Assembly (NCBI RefSeq): GCF_017163705.1
Contig: NZ_JAFIWB010000002.1
Location: forward strand, 248,001-312,000
Origin: Xanthomonas bonasiae
Lineage (GTDB): Bacteria; Pseudomonadota; Gammaproteobacteria; Xanthomonadales; Xanthomonadaceae
Direction: 5' to 3'
DNA length: 64,000 nt
The notes below the pieces were generated by a model. It was given only the letters and a program-made list of their open reading frames with translations, did no database searches and was not told the origin of the DNA. This document shows positions 12,585 to 21,736 of this stretch, in pieces; position 1 is the first letter of the stretch, and every line of letters begins with the position of its first letter. The position numbers and the translations under genes were made by a program.

Positions 12585-13862
12585 TTACTGCTGCTCGGGC
12601 TTGGAATCGGCCGCGGCGGCCGGCGTGTCGCCGCTCGCTGCGCCCTGCGGTTGGCCGGCGGCCTTGTCCTGCGGCGCGGCGCCAGCGGGTGCCTGGCCCT
12701 GCGGCGCGGTGCCGCCCGGGGCCTGGCCCGGAGCGCCCGGGGTCCACGGCGTGGCCTTGGCCGGCGCGCCTTCCTTGGCCTTCTGCAGGCCGGAGACGAT
12801 GACCTGGTCGCCGGCGGCCAGGCCGGAACCGACGATCCACTTGCCTTCCTGCTGGCCGACCGTGACCACGTCCTTGCGCAGCACCTTGCCGTCCTTGCCG
12901 ACCACCAGCGCGTAGGCGCCCTTGGCGTCGCGCTGGATCGCTTCCTGCGGGATCAGGTAGGCGTTGTTGCGCTGGCCCAGGTTGGCGGCGAAGCTGACGA
13001 ACGCGCCGGGCAGCAGCACCCGGTCCGGATTGGGCAGCAGGGCGCGCAGGGTCACCGAGCCGGTGCTCGGGTCGACCGCGGTGTCGGAGAAGTCCAGCGT
13101 GCCGGACTGGGCGTAGACGCTGCCGTCGCCGAGCTTGACCTGCACGGTCGACTTGCCCTCGTCGTTCAGCGCCACGTTGCCCTGGGTCTGCGCCTGGCGC
13201 AGCTGCGCCAGTTCGTCCGAACTCATCGAGAAGTTCACGTACAGCGGGTCGAGCTGGTCGATCGTGGTCAGCAGGGTGGTGTCGCCCTGGCCGACCAGCG
13301 CGCCTTCGGTGACCTGCTGCTTGCCGGCGCGGCCGGCGATCGGCGCGGTGACGGTGGCGTAGCCCAGGTTGATGCGTGCGGTGTCCACCGCGGCGCGCGC
13401 CTGCTGCACCGACGCGGCCGAGGTGCGTTCGGTGGCCTCGGCGGTGTCCAGGTCGGACTTGGACACGTAGGCCTGCGGCGCCAGGCTGCGCGCGCGGGTG
13501 GCGGCGACCTTGGCGTTGGCGTAGGTGGCCTCGGCCGCGGCCAGCTGGCCCTGCGCCGACGCCAGCGAGGCGCGCAGCGGCGCCGGATCGATCTGGAACA
13601 GCGGCTGGCCTTCCTTCACGTCGGTGCCTTCGGTGTACAGGCGCTTTTCCAGCACCCCGGCCACGCGGGCGCGCACGTCGGCGCTGCGGTAGGCGGACAG
13701 GCGCCCGACCATGTCGCGCTGCAACGGCAGCGTCTGCGGCTTGGCTTCCAGCACGCCCACTTCCGGCGGCGGCATGGCCTGCTGTTCTTCTTGTTTCTTG
13801 CAGGACGCCAACACCACCACGACGGCGCAGGCCAGGGCGAGAGAACGCAACGGGGAGGTCAT
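12585..13862 (-). CDS. RND efflux periplasmic adaptor, AcrA/MexA family lipoprotein (425 aa)
   Basis: A lipoprotein signal with lipobox LASC puts the lipidated cysteine at residue 21. Then come the lipoyl/hairpin and beta-barrel segments of membrane fusion proteins (RARVAGVLEKRLYTEGTDVKEGQ, ATVTAPIAGRAGKQQVTEGALV). It bridges the inner-membrane pump and the outer-membrane channel. The last about 65 residues are a Pro/Ala/Gly/Gln-rich low-complexity tail (GQAPGGTAPQGQAP) longer than in AcrA and probably disordered. The start overlaps the tetR stop by ATGA. Confidence 0.93.
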   Translation of the reverse strand: MTSPLRSLALACAVVVVLASCKKQEEQQAMPPPEVGVLEAKPQTLPLQRDMVGRLSAYRSADVRARVAGVLEKRLYTEGTDVKEGQPLFQIDPAPLRASLASAQGQLAAAEATYANAKVAATRARSLAPQAYVSKSDLDTAEATERTSAASVQQARAAVDTARINLGYATVTAPIAGRAGKQQVTEGALVGQGDTTLLTTIDQLDPLYVNFSMSSDELAQLRQAQTQGNVALNDEGKSTVQVKLGDGSVYAQSGTLDFSDTAVDPSTGSVTLRALLPNPDRVLLPGAFVSFAANLGQRNNAYLIPQEAIQRDAKGAYALVVGKDGKVLRKDVVTVGQQEGKWIVGSGLAAGDQVIVSGLQKAKEGAPAKATPWTPGAPGQAPGGTAPQGQAPAGAAPQDKAAGQPQGAASGDTPAAAADSKPEQQ

Positions 13863-14518
13863 CGGGTGGTACTCCGGTCTGGTGTCGAAAACGAAAGGGA
13901 AGGGGCAGGGGGCGCGGCGAACGCGCGCAGGAAACCGTCGACGGCGAATTCGGCCCAGGCGCGCTGCGCGGCGGCGTCGCTGCGATGGGCGGTATGGAAG
14001 CGTTGGCGCTCGAAATCCATCCCGACGATCATGCTCAACAGCAGTTCGGCCATGAAGTGCGGATCGTCATGGCGCAGCTGGCCGGCGGCCACCGCCAGTT
14101 GCAGGCGTTCGCTCAGGCGCTGCATCAGCGCCTCGGCGCTGTCGCGGAACAGCGCGCGGACCTGCTCGGGGAAATGCCGCGATTCGGCCGCGATCAGCTG
14201 GCAGCTCTGCAGCACGCTCGGCTCGGACAGCTGCTCCAGGTACTCGCGGGCGAAGCGCAGCAGGCTGCCGCGCAGTTCGCCCTGCGCCGGACCCAGGTGC
14301 GTGGCGCTCAGTTCGGTATGGTCCTGCATCACCCGCTGCAGCAGGTCCTGCTTGCTGCGGTAGCGGCTGTACAGGGTCTGCTTGGAGCAGCCGGCGCGGG
14401 CGGCCACCGCATCCATGCTCAGGCGCATGCCGGCTTCGGCCAACAGTTCGCGCACGGCGGCGTACACGCGCTGATCGCGCGCCTGAGGCAGGCGGGACGG
14501 GGCAGGGGAGGCGGTCAT
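13859..14518 (-). CDS. TetR-family repressor of the adjacent RND pump (219 aa)
   Basis: N-terminal TetR helix-turn-helix (MDAVAARAGCSKQTLYSRYRSKQDLL, about residues 35-60) followed by an all-helical ligand domain. It is the first gene of a tetR-adaptor-RND operon, overlapping the adaptor by four bases, so it most likely represses its own operon and is released by a pump substrate. This differs from the divergent acrR/smeT arrangement: here regulator and pump share one transcript. A palindrome at 14525-14540, over the likely -10, is a candidate operator. Confidence 0.88.
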   Translation of the reverse strand: MTASPAPSRLPQARDQRVYAAVRELLAEAGMRLSMDAVAARAGCSKQTLYSRYRSKQDLLQRVMQDHTELSATHLGPAQGELRGSLLRFAREYLEQLSEPSVLQSCQLIAAESRHFPEQVRALFRDSAEALMQRLSERLQLAVAAGQLRHDDPHFMAELLLSMIVGMDFERQRFHTAHRSDAAAQRAWAEFAVDGFLRAFAAPPAPSLSFSTPDRSTTR

Positions 14519-14524
14519 TGAATG

Positions 14525-14540
14525 TGGACTATACCGTCCA
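14525..14540 (-). promoter_or_regulatory. Candidate TetR operator over the promoter -10
   Basis: TGGAC and GTCCA arms flank a TATACC core, 16 bp in all, ending seven bases before the tetR ATG. On the minus strand the core reads GGTATAGT, giving a TATAGT -10. Overlap of palindrome and -10 is as expected for a self-repressing TetR gene. No good -35 is visible. Confidence 0.45.
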
Positions 14541-14770
14541 GTTTAGAATTGGAACAGCCTTGACATCGGCGCGCCGATCGCGACAAGTCCCGGCATCGGC
14601 GACGCTCCACTGCACGAAGTTATGACGGCGTGACGGCGGCGCGCGCGACTTTGCCCGATATGGCGCGTCGTTTCGTTCCCGGCGCTGGTTTGCGCCATGC
14701 AGCAAGGTAGTTGAACGCGCCACCGGTACAATTCTGGCTTTCCCAACGAGCATCGTTGTTGCTCCCCGTC

Positions 14771-17700
14771 ATGAAACCCAAATCAGACGCTTCCCGTTCC
14801 AGCACGTCCTCGGCCGGATCCTCCAGCAAGTCCGCGTCCAAGCCCGCTTCCCCCTCGTCCAAGGCGTCCGCCAAGCCGTCGGCCAAGCAGGCCAAGGCCG
14901 CACCGGTCGCGAACAAGCGCGGCGCGGCGCGCGCCACCGCCAATTCGCGGGTGATCGACGCCGTGCCGGCCGCTTCCGCCGGCGGCTTCAGCCTGGAGCC
15001 GGTGTACGCGGCCCTGCGCCAGCGCTACCCGGGCGGCCGCCAGGCCGAGGCGCAGGCCTTCGCCGAGGAGTTCTACAAGCGCATGGAGGAGGACGAGTTC
15101 CCCCACCACAGCGCGCAGGAATGGGCCGCGCTGGCGGCGTCGATGCTGGAGTTCGCGCGCAAGCGCAAGCCGGGCACGTTCAACGTGCGGGTGTTCAATC
15201 CGAGCCTGAAGGAAGACGGCTGGGAGTCCTCGCGCACGGTGCTGCAGATCGTCAACGACGACATGCCGTTCCTGGTGGATTCGGTGAGCATGGCGCTGTC
15301 GGAGCTGGGCATCGGCGTGCACGTGCTCGGCCACCCGGTGCTGCGCATGAGCCGCGACAAGGGCGGCAAGCTGGAGACGGTCGGCGAGGGCAAGCCGGAA
15401 TCGCTGATGCTGCTGGAGATCGACCGGCAGCCGCCGGAGGACATGCCGCGGGTGGACGCGGCGATCCAGCGCATCCTCGGCGAGGTGCGCAACATCGTGC
15501 GCGACTGGAGCGGCATGCGCGAGAAGATGCTGACCCTGGCCGACGACCTGACCACGCGGCGCCTGCCGGTGGACGACAAGGGCCGGCGCGAGGCGCAGGA
15601 ATTCCTGCGCTGGGCCGCGGCCGACCATTTCACCTTCTTCGGCTACCGCGAATACCGGGTCGAGAAGCAGGGCGGCGAAGACGTGCTGGCGCCGCTGGAG
15701 GACAGCGGCCTGGGCCTGCTGCGCGGCCACGACAAGTCGCCGGCGCGGCCGGTGCGCACCCTGGCCGCGCACGGCCTCAGCGAATCGGGGATCAAGGAAG
15801 CGCTGATCCTGACCAAGACCAACGCGCGCTCGCGGGTGCACCGCAGCGGCTACATGGACTACATCGGCGTGCTGGAGTTCAACGCCAAGGGCCGCATCGT
15901 CGCCGAGCAGCGTTTCCTCGGCCTGTTCACGTCCAGCGCCTACAATCGCCGGCCGTGGGAGATCCCGCTGGTGCGCGAGCGCCACGACTACGTGATGCGC
16001 AAGTCCGGGCTGACCCCGAGCAGCCATAGCGGCAAGGCGCTGCGCCACATCCTGGAGACGCTGCCGCGCGAGGAACTGTTCCAGTCCAACGAGGAGGAGC
16101 TGTACCGCACCGCGATGGGCATCCTCGGCCTGCAGGAGCGGGTGCGCAGCCGCCTGTTCCTGCGCCGCGACAAGTACGGCCGCTTCATTTCCGCACTCGT
16201 GTACATCCCGCGCGAGCGCTTCAACACCGACGTGCGCCTGCGCATCGAGGCCCTGCTGAAGGACGCGCTGCACGGCGAATACATCGATTCCAGCGTGGTG
16301 CTGGGCGAATCGCCGCTGGCGCAGCTGCACCTGATCGTGCGGCCAAAGCCCGGCGAAGCGCTGGAATTCGATACCACCGAACTGGAAGCGCGCCTGGCGC
16401 ACCTGCTGCGCAACTGGCAGGACGACCTGCGCGAGGCGCTGGTCGCCAGCCGCGGCGAGCGCGACGGCCTGCGCCTGGCGGCCAACTACGGCCGCGCGCT
16501 GCCGGCCGGCTACATCGAGGAATCGACCGCGCAGATCGCCGCGCGCGACGTCGAGCGCCTGGCCGCGCTGCGCGGTCCCGACGACCTGCACCTGAGCCTG
16601 CAGTCGCTGCGCCGCGACGGCGCCGACAGCCTGCGCCTGAAGCTGTACCGCCAGCGCGACGACCTGCCGCTGTCGGACGTGCTGCCGATGATGGAGAACC
16701 TGGGCCTGCGGGTGATCTCCGAGCGCCCGTACCGGCTGACCGTGGACGGCACGCTGCTGTACATCCAGGACTTCGAAGTGGAGCCGCTGGCCGGCAGCAT
16801 CGACGTCGAACGCGCCGACGCGCCGCTGTGCGAGGCGTTCGTGCGCATCTGGCGCGGCGATGCCGAGAACGACGGCTTCAACCGCCTGATCGTCGGCGCC
16901 GGCCTGGGCTGGCGCCAGGTGGCGATCCTGCGCGGCTACTGCAAATACCTGCTGCAGACCGGGGTGCCGTTCTCGCAGGCCTACGTCGAAGAGACCTGCA
17001 CGCGCTATCCGCTGCTGGCACGGCTGCTGGTGGAACTGTTCGAAGCGCGTTTCGATCCGGCCACCGGCAACGAGAGCAAGGCGCAGATCGCCGACGGCCA
17101 GGCCGCGCTGACGGCGCAGCTGCACCTGCTGGCGGCCGGCGACGAAGGCGCGCTGAAGGCGCTGCAACCGGTGATCGACGCGCGCCGCGGCGACCGCGAT
17201 GCGCAGCTGGAGGCGGCCAATGCCGCGCTGCTGAAGCTGTTCGACCAGGTCGCCAGCCTCGACGAGGACCGCATCCTGCGCAGCTTCAAGGGCGTGATCG
17301 AAGCGACCCTGCGCACCAGCTACTACCAGACCGGCAAGGACGGCGGCCTGGGCCACTGCATCAGCTTCAAGCTCGATTCGGCCAAGGTGCCGGAGCTGCC
17401 CAAGCCGCGCCCGTACCGCGAGATCTTCGTGTACGGCCCGCGCGTGGAAGGCGTGCACCTGCGCTTCGGCGCGGTGGCGCGCGGCGGCCTGCGCTGGTCG
17501 GACCGGCGCGAGGATTTCCGCACCGAGGTGCTGGGCCTGGTCAAGGCGCAGATGGTCAAGAACACGGTGATCGTGCCGGTCGGCGCCAAGGGCGGCTTCT
17601 TCTGCAAGCGCTCGCCCGCCGGTGGCGACCGCGACGCGGTGCTGGCCGAAGGCATCGCCTGCTACAAGCTGTTCATCCAGGGCCTGCTCGACATCACCGA

Positions 17701-19879
17701 CAACATCGTCGGCGGCAAGATCGTGCCGCCGCCGCAGGTGGTGCGCCACGACCAGGACGATCCGTACCTGGTGGTCGCCGCGGACAAGGGCACCGCCACG
17801 TTCTCCGACATCGCCAACGGGCTGGCGATCGACCACGGCTTCTGGCTGGGCGACGCGTTCGCCTCCGGCGGCTCGGTCGGTTACGACCACAAGGGCATGG
17901 GCATCACCGCGCGCGGCGCCTGGGAGTCGGTCAAGCGCCACTTCCGCGCGCTGGGCCGCGATTGCCAGAGCGAGGACTTCAGCGTGGTCGGCATCGGCGA
18001 CATGTCCGGCGACGTGTTCGGCAACGGCATGCTGCTGTCGCGGCACATCCGCCTGCTGGCCGCGTTCGACCACCGCCACATCTTCCTGGATCCGAATCCG
18101 GACCCCGCGGCCTCGTTCGCCGAGCGCGAGCGCCTGTTCAAGCTGCCGCGCTCCAGCTGGGCCGACTACGACGCCAAGCTGATCAGCGCCGGCGGCGGCC
18201 TCTATCCGCGCACGCTGAAGTCGATCGAGATCAGCGCGCCGGTGCGCGAGGCGCTGGGCCTGGAAGCGGGCGTCAAGCAGCTCTCGCCGAACGAGCTGAT
18301 GAACGCGATCCTCAAGGCGCCGGTGGACCTGTTCTGGAACGGCGGCATCGGCACCTACGTCAAGGCCGCCAGCGAGACCCATGGCGATGTCGGCGACCGC
18401 GCCAATAACGGCCTGCGCGTCAACGGCGGCGAGCTGCGCTGCAGGATCGTCGGCGAAGGCGGCAACCTGGGCCTGACCCAGCTCGGCCGCATCGAGGCCG
18501 CGCAGGTCGGGGTGCTGCTCAACACCGACTTCATCGACAACTCGGCCGGCGTGGACACCTCCGACCACGAGGTCAACATCAAGATCCTGCTCAACGACGT
18601 GGTGCAGGCCAAGAAGCTGACCGTGGCGGCGCGCAACACCCTGCTGGCGTCGATGACCGACGAGGTCGCCGAGCTGGTGCTGTGGGACAACATCCGCCAG
18701 AACCAGGCGCTGAGCCTGATGGAGCGGATGAGCGTCAAGCGCCTGGGCTCCAAGCAGCACTTCATCCGCACCCTGGAAGCGCAGGGCCTGCTCGACCGGC
18801 AGATCGAATACCTGCCGTCGGACGCGGAGATTTCCGCGCGCAAGGCGCGCGGCCAGGGCCTGACCCGGCCGGAGCTGGCGGTGCTGCTGTCCTACTCCAA
18901 GCTGGTCGCGTTCCAGCAGCTGCTGGAATCGGACATCCCCGAGGACCCGTACCTGTCCAAGGAGCTGCAGCGCTACTTCCCGCAGCCGCTGCAGAAGAAA
19001 TACGCCGATGCGATGGAGCGGCACCGGCTGAAGCGCGAGATCATCGCCACCGCGGTCACCAACACCACCATCAATCGCATGGGCGCGACCTTCCTGATGC
19101 GCATGCAGGAAGACACCGGGCGCAGCATCGGCGAGGTGGCCAAGGCGTACACGATCAGCCGCGAGACGCTGGACGCGCGCGCGCTGTGGACGCAGATCGA
19201 CGCGCTGGACGGGCAGGTGCCCGAGTCGGTGCAGATCGATGCGCTGGAAGTGATCTGGAAGCTGCAGCGCGCGTTCGTGCGCTGGCTGCTGTTCCGTCCC
19301 GGCCCGATGCCCGGCATCACCGCGGCGGTGGAGCGCTACCACGAGCCGTTCAACGACATCCGCGTCGCCTCCGGCGTGCTGTCGGACTCGCAGCGTCCGC
19401 TGTACGAGGCGCTGGTGCAGGAATGGCAGGACAAGGGCCTGCCGCCGGCGCTGGCGCAGCAGCTGTCGGAACTGCGCTTCCTGGAGCCGGCGTTCGACAT
19501 CATCGAGATGGCGCGCACCCGCAAGCTCAAGCCGGTGGAGGTGTCGAAGGTGCATTTCCGCCTCGGCGAGGCCTTGCAGCTGCCGTGGCTGTTCGAGCAG
19601 ATCGACGCGCTGGAGGTCAACGGCCGCTGGCATGCGGTGGCCCGCGGCGTGCTGCGCGACGAACTGGCCAAGCACCACAGCGCGTTGGCCGGGCAGGCCC
19701 TGGCGTTGCCGGGCGGCAATGCCGAGGCCAAGGTGCAGCAGTGGCTGCAGCGCGACGACAGCAGCCTGCGCTTCACCTTGAACATGCTGCAGGAGCTGTC
19801 GGCGCAGAAGGCGCTGGACTACCCGACGGTGTCGGTGGCGGTGCAGCGGCTGGGCCAGCTGGCGGCGCACGGGGTGTGA
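14771..19879 (+). CDS. gdhB: NAD-dependent glutamate dehydrogenase, large 180-kDa type (1702 aa)
   Basis: A member of the large NAD-GDH class known from Pseudomonas and Caulobacter, which deaminates glutamate to 2-oxoglutarate. Long N-terminal regulatory region (about residues 80-650), then the catalytic part: RGGLRWSDRREDFRTE and VPVGAKGGFF (lysine near 935), GDMSGDVFGNGML, and the nucleotide-binding part with GEGGNLGLTQLGR. Length is slightly above the usual about 1600-1650. The excess is a Ser/Lys/Ala-rich low-complexity tail of about 75 residues at the N-terminus. I chose the ATG at 14771 over an in-frame start at 14711 because the latter lies in promoter-like sequence (TACAAT at 14727). 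A later start after the low-complexity tail is also possible. Confidence 0.93.
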   Translation: MKPKSDASRSSTSSAGSSSKSASKPASPSSKASAKPSAKQAKAAPVANKRGAARATANSRVIDAVPAASAGGFSLEPVYAALRQRYPGGRQAEAQAFAEEFYKRMEEDEFPHHSAQEWAALAASMLEFARKRKPGTFNVRVFNPSLKEDGWESSRTVLQIVNDDMPFLVDSVSMALSELGIGVHVLGHPVLRMSRDKGGKLETVGEGKPESLMLLEIDRQPPEDMPRVDAAIQRILGEVRNIVRDWSGMREKMLTLADDLTTRRLPVDDKGRREAQEFLRWAAADHFTFFGYREYRVEKQGGEDVLAPLEDSGLGLLRGHDKSPARPVRTLAAHGLSESGIKEALILTKTNARSRVHRSGYMDYIGVLEFNAKGRIVAEQRFLGLFTSSAYNRRPWEIPLVRERHDYVMRKSGLTPSSHSGKALRHILETLPREELFQSNEEELYRTAMGILGLQERVRSRLFLRRDKYGRFISALVYIPRERFNTDVRLRIEALLKDALHGEYIDSSVVLGESPLAQLHLIVRPKPGEALEFDTTELEARLAHLLRNWQDDLREALVASRGERDGLRLAANYGRALPAGYIEESTAQIAARDVERLAALRGPDDLHLSLQSLRRDGADSLRLKLYRQRDDLPLSDVLPMMENLGLRVISERPYRLTVDGTLLYIQDFEVEPLAGSIDVERADAPLCEAFVRIWRGDAENDGFNRLIVGAGLGWRQVAILRGYCKYLLQTGVPFSQAYVEETCTRYPLLARLLVELFEARFDPATGNESKAQIADGQAALTAQLHLLAAGDEGALKALQPVIDARRGDRDAQLEAANAALLKLFDQVASLDEDRILRSFKGVIEATLRTSYYQTGKDGGLGHCISFKLDSAKVPELPKPRPYREIFVYGPRVEGVHLRFGAVARGGLRWSDRREDFRTEVLGLVKAQMVKNTVIVPVGAKGGFFCKRSPAGGDRDAVLAEGIACYKLFIQGLLDITDNIVGGKIVPPPQVVRHDQDDPYLVVAADKGTATFSDIANGLAIDHGFWLGDAFASGGSVGYDHKGMGITARGAWESVKRHFRALGRDCQSEDFSVVGIGDMSGDVFGNGMLLSRHIRLLAAFDHRHIFLDPNPDPAASFAERERLFKLPRSSWADYDAKLISAGGGLYPRTLKSIEISAPVREALGLEAGVKQLSPNELMNAILKAPVDLFWNGGIGTYVKAASETHGDVGDRANNGLRVNGGELRCRIVGEGGNLGLTQLGRIEAAQVGVLLNTDFIDNSAGVDTSDHEVNIKILLNDVVQAKKLTVAARNTLLASMTDEVAELVLWDNIRQNQALSLMERMSVKRLGSKQHFIRTLEAQGLLDRQIEYLPSDAEISARKARGQGLTRPELAVLLSYSKLVAFQQLLESDIPEDPYLSKELQRYFPQPLQKKYADAMERHRLKREIIATAVTNTTINRMGATFLMRMQEDTGRSIGEVAKAYTISRETLDARALWTQIDALDGQVPESVQIDALEVIWKLQRAFVRWLLFRPGPMPGITAAVERYHEPFNDIRVASGVLSDSQRPLYEALVQEWQDKGLPPALAQQLSELRFLEPAFDIIEMARTRKLKPVEVSKVHFRLGEALQLPWLFEQIDALEVNGRWHAVARGVLRDELAKHHSALAGQALALPGGNAEAKVQQWLQRDDSSLRFTLNMLQELSAQKALDYPTVSVAVQRLGQLAAHGV

Positions 19880-20134
19880 CCCGTGCGCGGGTCCGCGACG
19901 CGGGCCCGACGCGCAGGTCGGCAGCGCCGGGCCCTGCGGCCCGGTCGCTGCGGCCGTCGCCATGCCTCTTTCACGAAAGGGGCGTGATCGCAGGCGTCGC
20001 GCTTGTCGCGATGCCGGCGCACGTCGCATGATGCCCATGGCCATGCGCGTGGGGCCGTTTGCCCTGGCGCTGGCCGGTCCGGTTCCCCGCGTACCGTCCG
20101 CTTCGCGTTCCGCGGCTTCGCGCCGGCAGAGACC

Positions 20135-20758
20135 ATGCTCTACCTTCTGATTCCCGCGTTCGTCGTGCTGCTGCTGGTGCTCCTGGCCCGGCGGCCTTCG
20201 CTGGAGGTGCGGCTGCAGCGTGCGTTGCAGCAACAGCGGCAAGGCAACCTGGCGCCGCTGCGCGCGCTGTCCAGGAAATCCTTCGGCGACGCCGCGTATG
20301 CCTGGTTTCTGCACCTGGATGCCAGCGGCGAGCCGGTCGCGGCGCTGGCCGCATTGAAGCGCGCGGTCTATGCCCGTACCTGGCTGGACAATCGCTTCAG
20401 CGTCGCCTACCGCGAATATGGCCGCCGCTGCTTTCTGGGCGTCGGTACCGAACCGGATCATGCCGCGCTGCTGGCGCAATGGGGCGCGCGCGGCTGGCGC
20501 GAGGGCGCGGGCTGGGAACCCGAACTGGCCTGGATCCAGGCCTTTGGCCCGCAGCCATGCCGGGATGTCGCACGTGCCTGGTACTGGTTGTGTCTGGCCG
20601 ATGCGCGGCAGGGCGAGGGCATGGGCGACATCAAGTCCGCGCAGCTGGCGCAGCAGGTCCGCGAACGCCTGATCGCCGTCGTGCCGGCGTCGGTCCGCCA
20701 GGACATGCAGGAACAGGCCGCGCGCACCGTCTACGACGATTACGCGTCCGGACGCTAG
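20135..20758 (+). CDS. Small membrane-anchored protein of unknown function (207 aa)
   Basis: I chose the ATG at 20135 because it gives an N-terminal membrane helix (LYLLIPAFVVLLLVLLA). After the anchor the protein is helical and rich in Ala, Arg, Leu, Trp and Tyr (AYAWFLHLDASGEP, AWYWLCLADARQGEG), recalling degenerate TPR/Sel1-like helical pairs, but no clear repeat can be defined. No catalytic motif is visible. It sits 58 bases upstream of NAD kinase in the same direction and may be cotranscribed with it. Confidence 0.6.
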   Translation: MLYLLIPAFVVLLLVLLARRPSLEVRLQRALQQQRQGNLAPLRALSRKSFGDAAYAWFLHLDASGEPVAALAALKRAVYARTWLDNRFSVAYREYGRRCFLGVGTEPDHAALLAQWGARGWREGAGWEPELAWIQAFGPQPCRDVARAWYWLCLADARQGEGMGDIKSAQLAQQVRERLIAVVPASVRQDMQEQAARTVYDDYASGR

Positions 20759-20816
20759 CGTCGCCGCCGCCGGGGTGGCCGCGCGCGCGTAACGGCGTGC
20801 CGGGTATGATCGCGGC

Positions 20817-21602
20817 ATGAACGTTCCTGTCCTGCCGTCTTCTCCCCGCATCTGTTTCCTCGCCAGCACCGCGCCAGCCGCGCTCGCGGCGCGCGACCAG
20901 CTGATCGCGCGCTATGGCGACCATGCGCCGGCCGACGCTGATGTGCTGTGCGCGCTCGGCGGCGACGGCTTCATGCTGCAGACCCTGCATCGTCACGGCG
21001 GCCTGGGCAAACCGGTGTTCGGCATGAAACTGGGCACGGTCGGCTTCCTGATGAACCAGTATCTGGACGACGATCTGGTGGTGCGGCTGGCGCAGGCCGA
21101 GCCGGCCAAGCTGCGGCCGCTGGAGATGCTGGCGCAGACCGAGTCCGGCACCACCACCGGTTCGCTGGCCTACAACGAAGTGTCGCTGCTGCGGCAGACC
21201 CGCCAGGCCGCGCACGTCAGCATCGACCTCAACGGCCAGACCCGCGTCGACGAACTGATCTGCGACGGGGTGATGGTGGCCACGCCGGCCGGCAGCACCG
21301 CCTACAACTCCTCGGCGCACGGCCCGATCCTGCCGCTGGGTTCGCACACCCTGGCGCTGACCCCGATCGCGCCTTACCGACCGCGGCGCTGGCGCGGCGC
21401 GATCCTCAAGGCCGACACCGAAGTGCGCCTGCGCGTGCTCGATCCGTACAAGCGCCCGGTCAGCGTCACCGCCGACTCGCACGAAACCCGCGACGTGGTC
21501 GAAGTCACCATCCGCGAATCGCGCGACCGCCTGGTCACCCTGCTGTTCGATCCGGAGCACAACCTGGAGGAGCGGATCTTGAGCGAGCAATTTATGGTTT
21601 GA
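20817..21602 (+). CDS. nadK: NAD kinase (261 aa)
   Basis: Phosphorylates NAD to NADP. The family signature GGDGFML contains the catalytic aspartate (residue 50). YNEVSLLR and [16 protein letters not shown], the NAD-binding NE and GDG-like/PAGSTAY blocks, are both present. The length is typical of the short proteobacterial NAD kinases. ATG at 20817. It is followed by a pair of inverted heptad repeats and then the nucleotidase gene. Confidence 0.93.
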   Translation: MNVPVLPSSPRICFLASTAPAALAARDQLIARYGDHAPADADVLCALGGDGFMLQTLHRHGGLGKPVFGMKLGTVGFLMNQYLDDDLVVRLAQAEPAKLRPLEMLAQTESGTTTGSLAYNEVSLLRQTRQAAHVSIDLNGQTRVDELICDGVMVATPAGSTAYNSSAHGPILPLGSHTLALTPIAPYRPRRWRGAILKADTEVRLRVLDPYKRPVSVTADSHETRDVVEVTIRESRDRLVTLLFDPEHNLEERILSEQFMV

Positions 21603-21604
21603 AA

Positions 21605-21729
21605 GCGGGGATTGGGGAGTCGGGATTGGGGATTCGCAACCGCCAGTCTGCCTTTCTGTCGCTTTCTCTATCTGCTTTCCGATCCAATTGACCGCTTTTG
21701 CCAATCCCGAATCCCCAATTCCGAATCCC
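21605..21729. repeat. Inverted pair of heptad repeats
   Basis: The left arm (about 21605-21636: GGGGATTGGGGAGTCGGG and so on) and the right arm (about 21700-21729: CCAATCCCGAATCCCC and so on) are inverted copies separated by about 60 bases of pyrimidine-rich sequence. They lie between nadK and the nucleotidase gene, whose start codon begins seven bases after the right arm. Folded in RNA, the pair would form a long stem upstream of that start. Confidence 0.75.
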
Positions 21730-21736
21730 TGCTCCC

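Noticed and set aside
11010-14363. Plus-strand open frame opposite the RND operon
   Set aside because: Antisense shadow; the minus-strand RND, adaptor and TetR genes explain the region.
14559-14590. TTGACA-like -35 on the plus strand for the glutamate dehydrogenase gene
   Set aside because: No -10 match at 16-18 bases downstream, and it lies more than 200 bases from the start with no supporting signal.
14783-20869. Minus-strand open frame of about 2000 codons opposite the glutamate dehydrogenase
   Set aside because: An artefact of third-position GC in the gdh coding sequence. Its composition is Gln/Arg/Val/His-rich without motifs.
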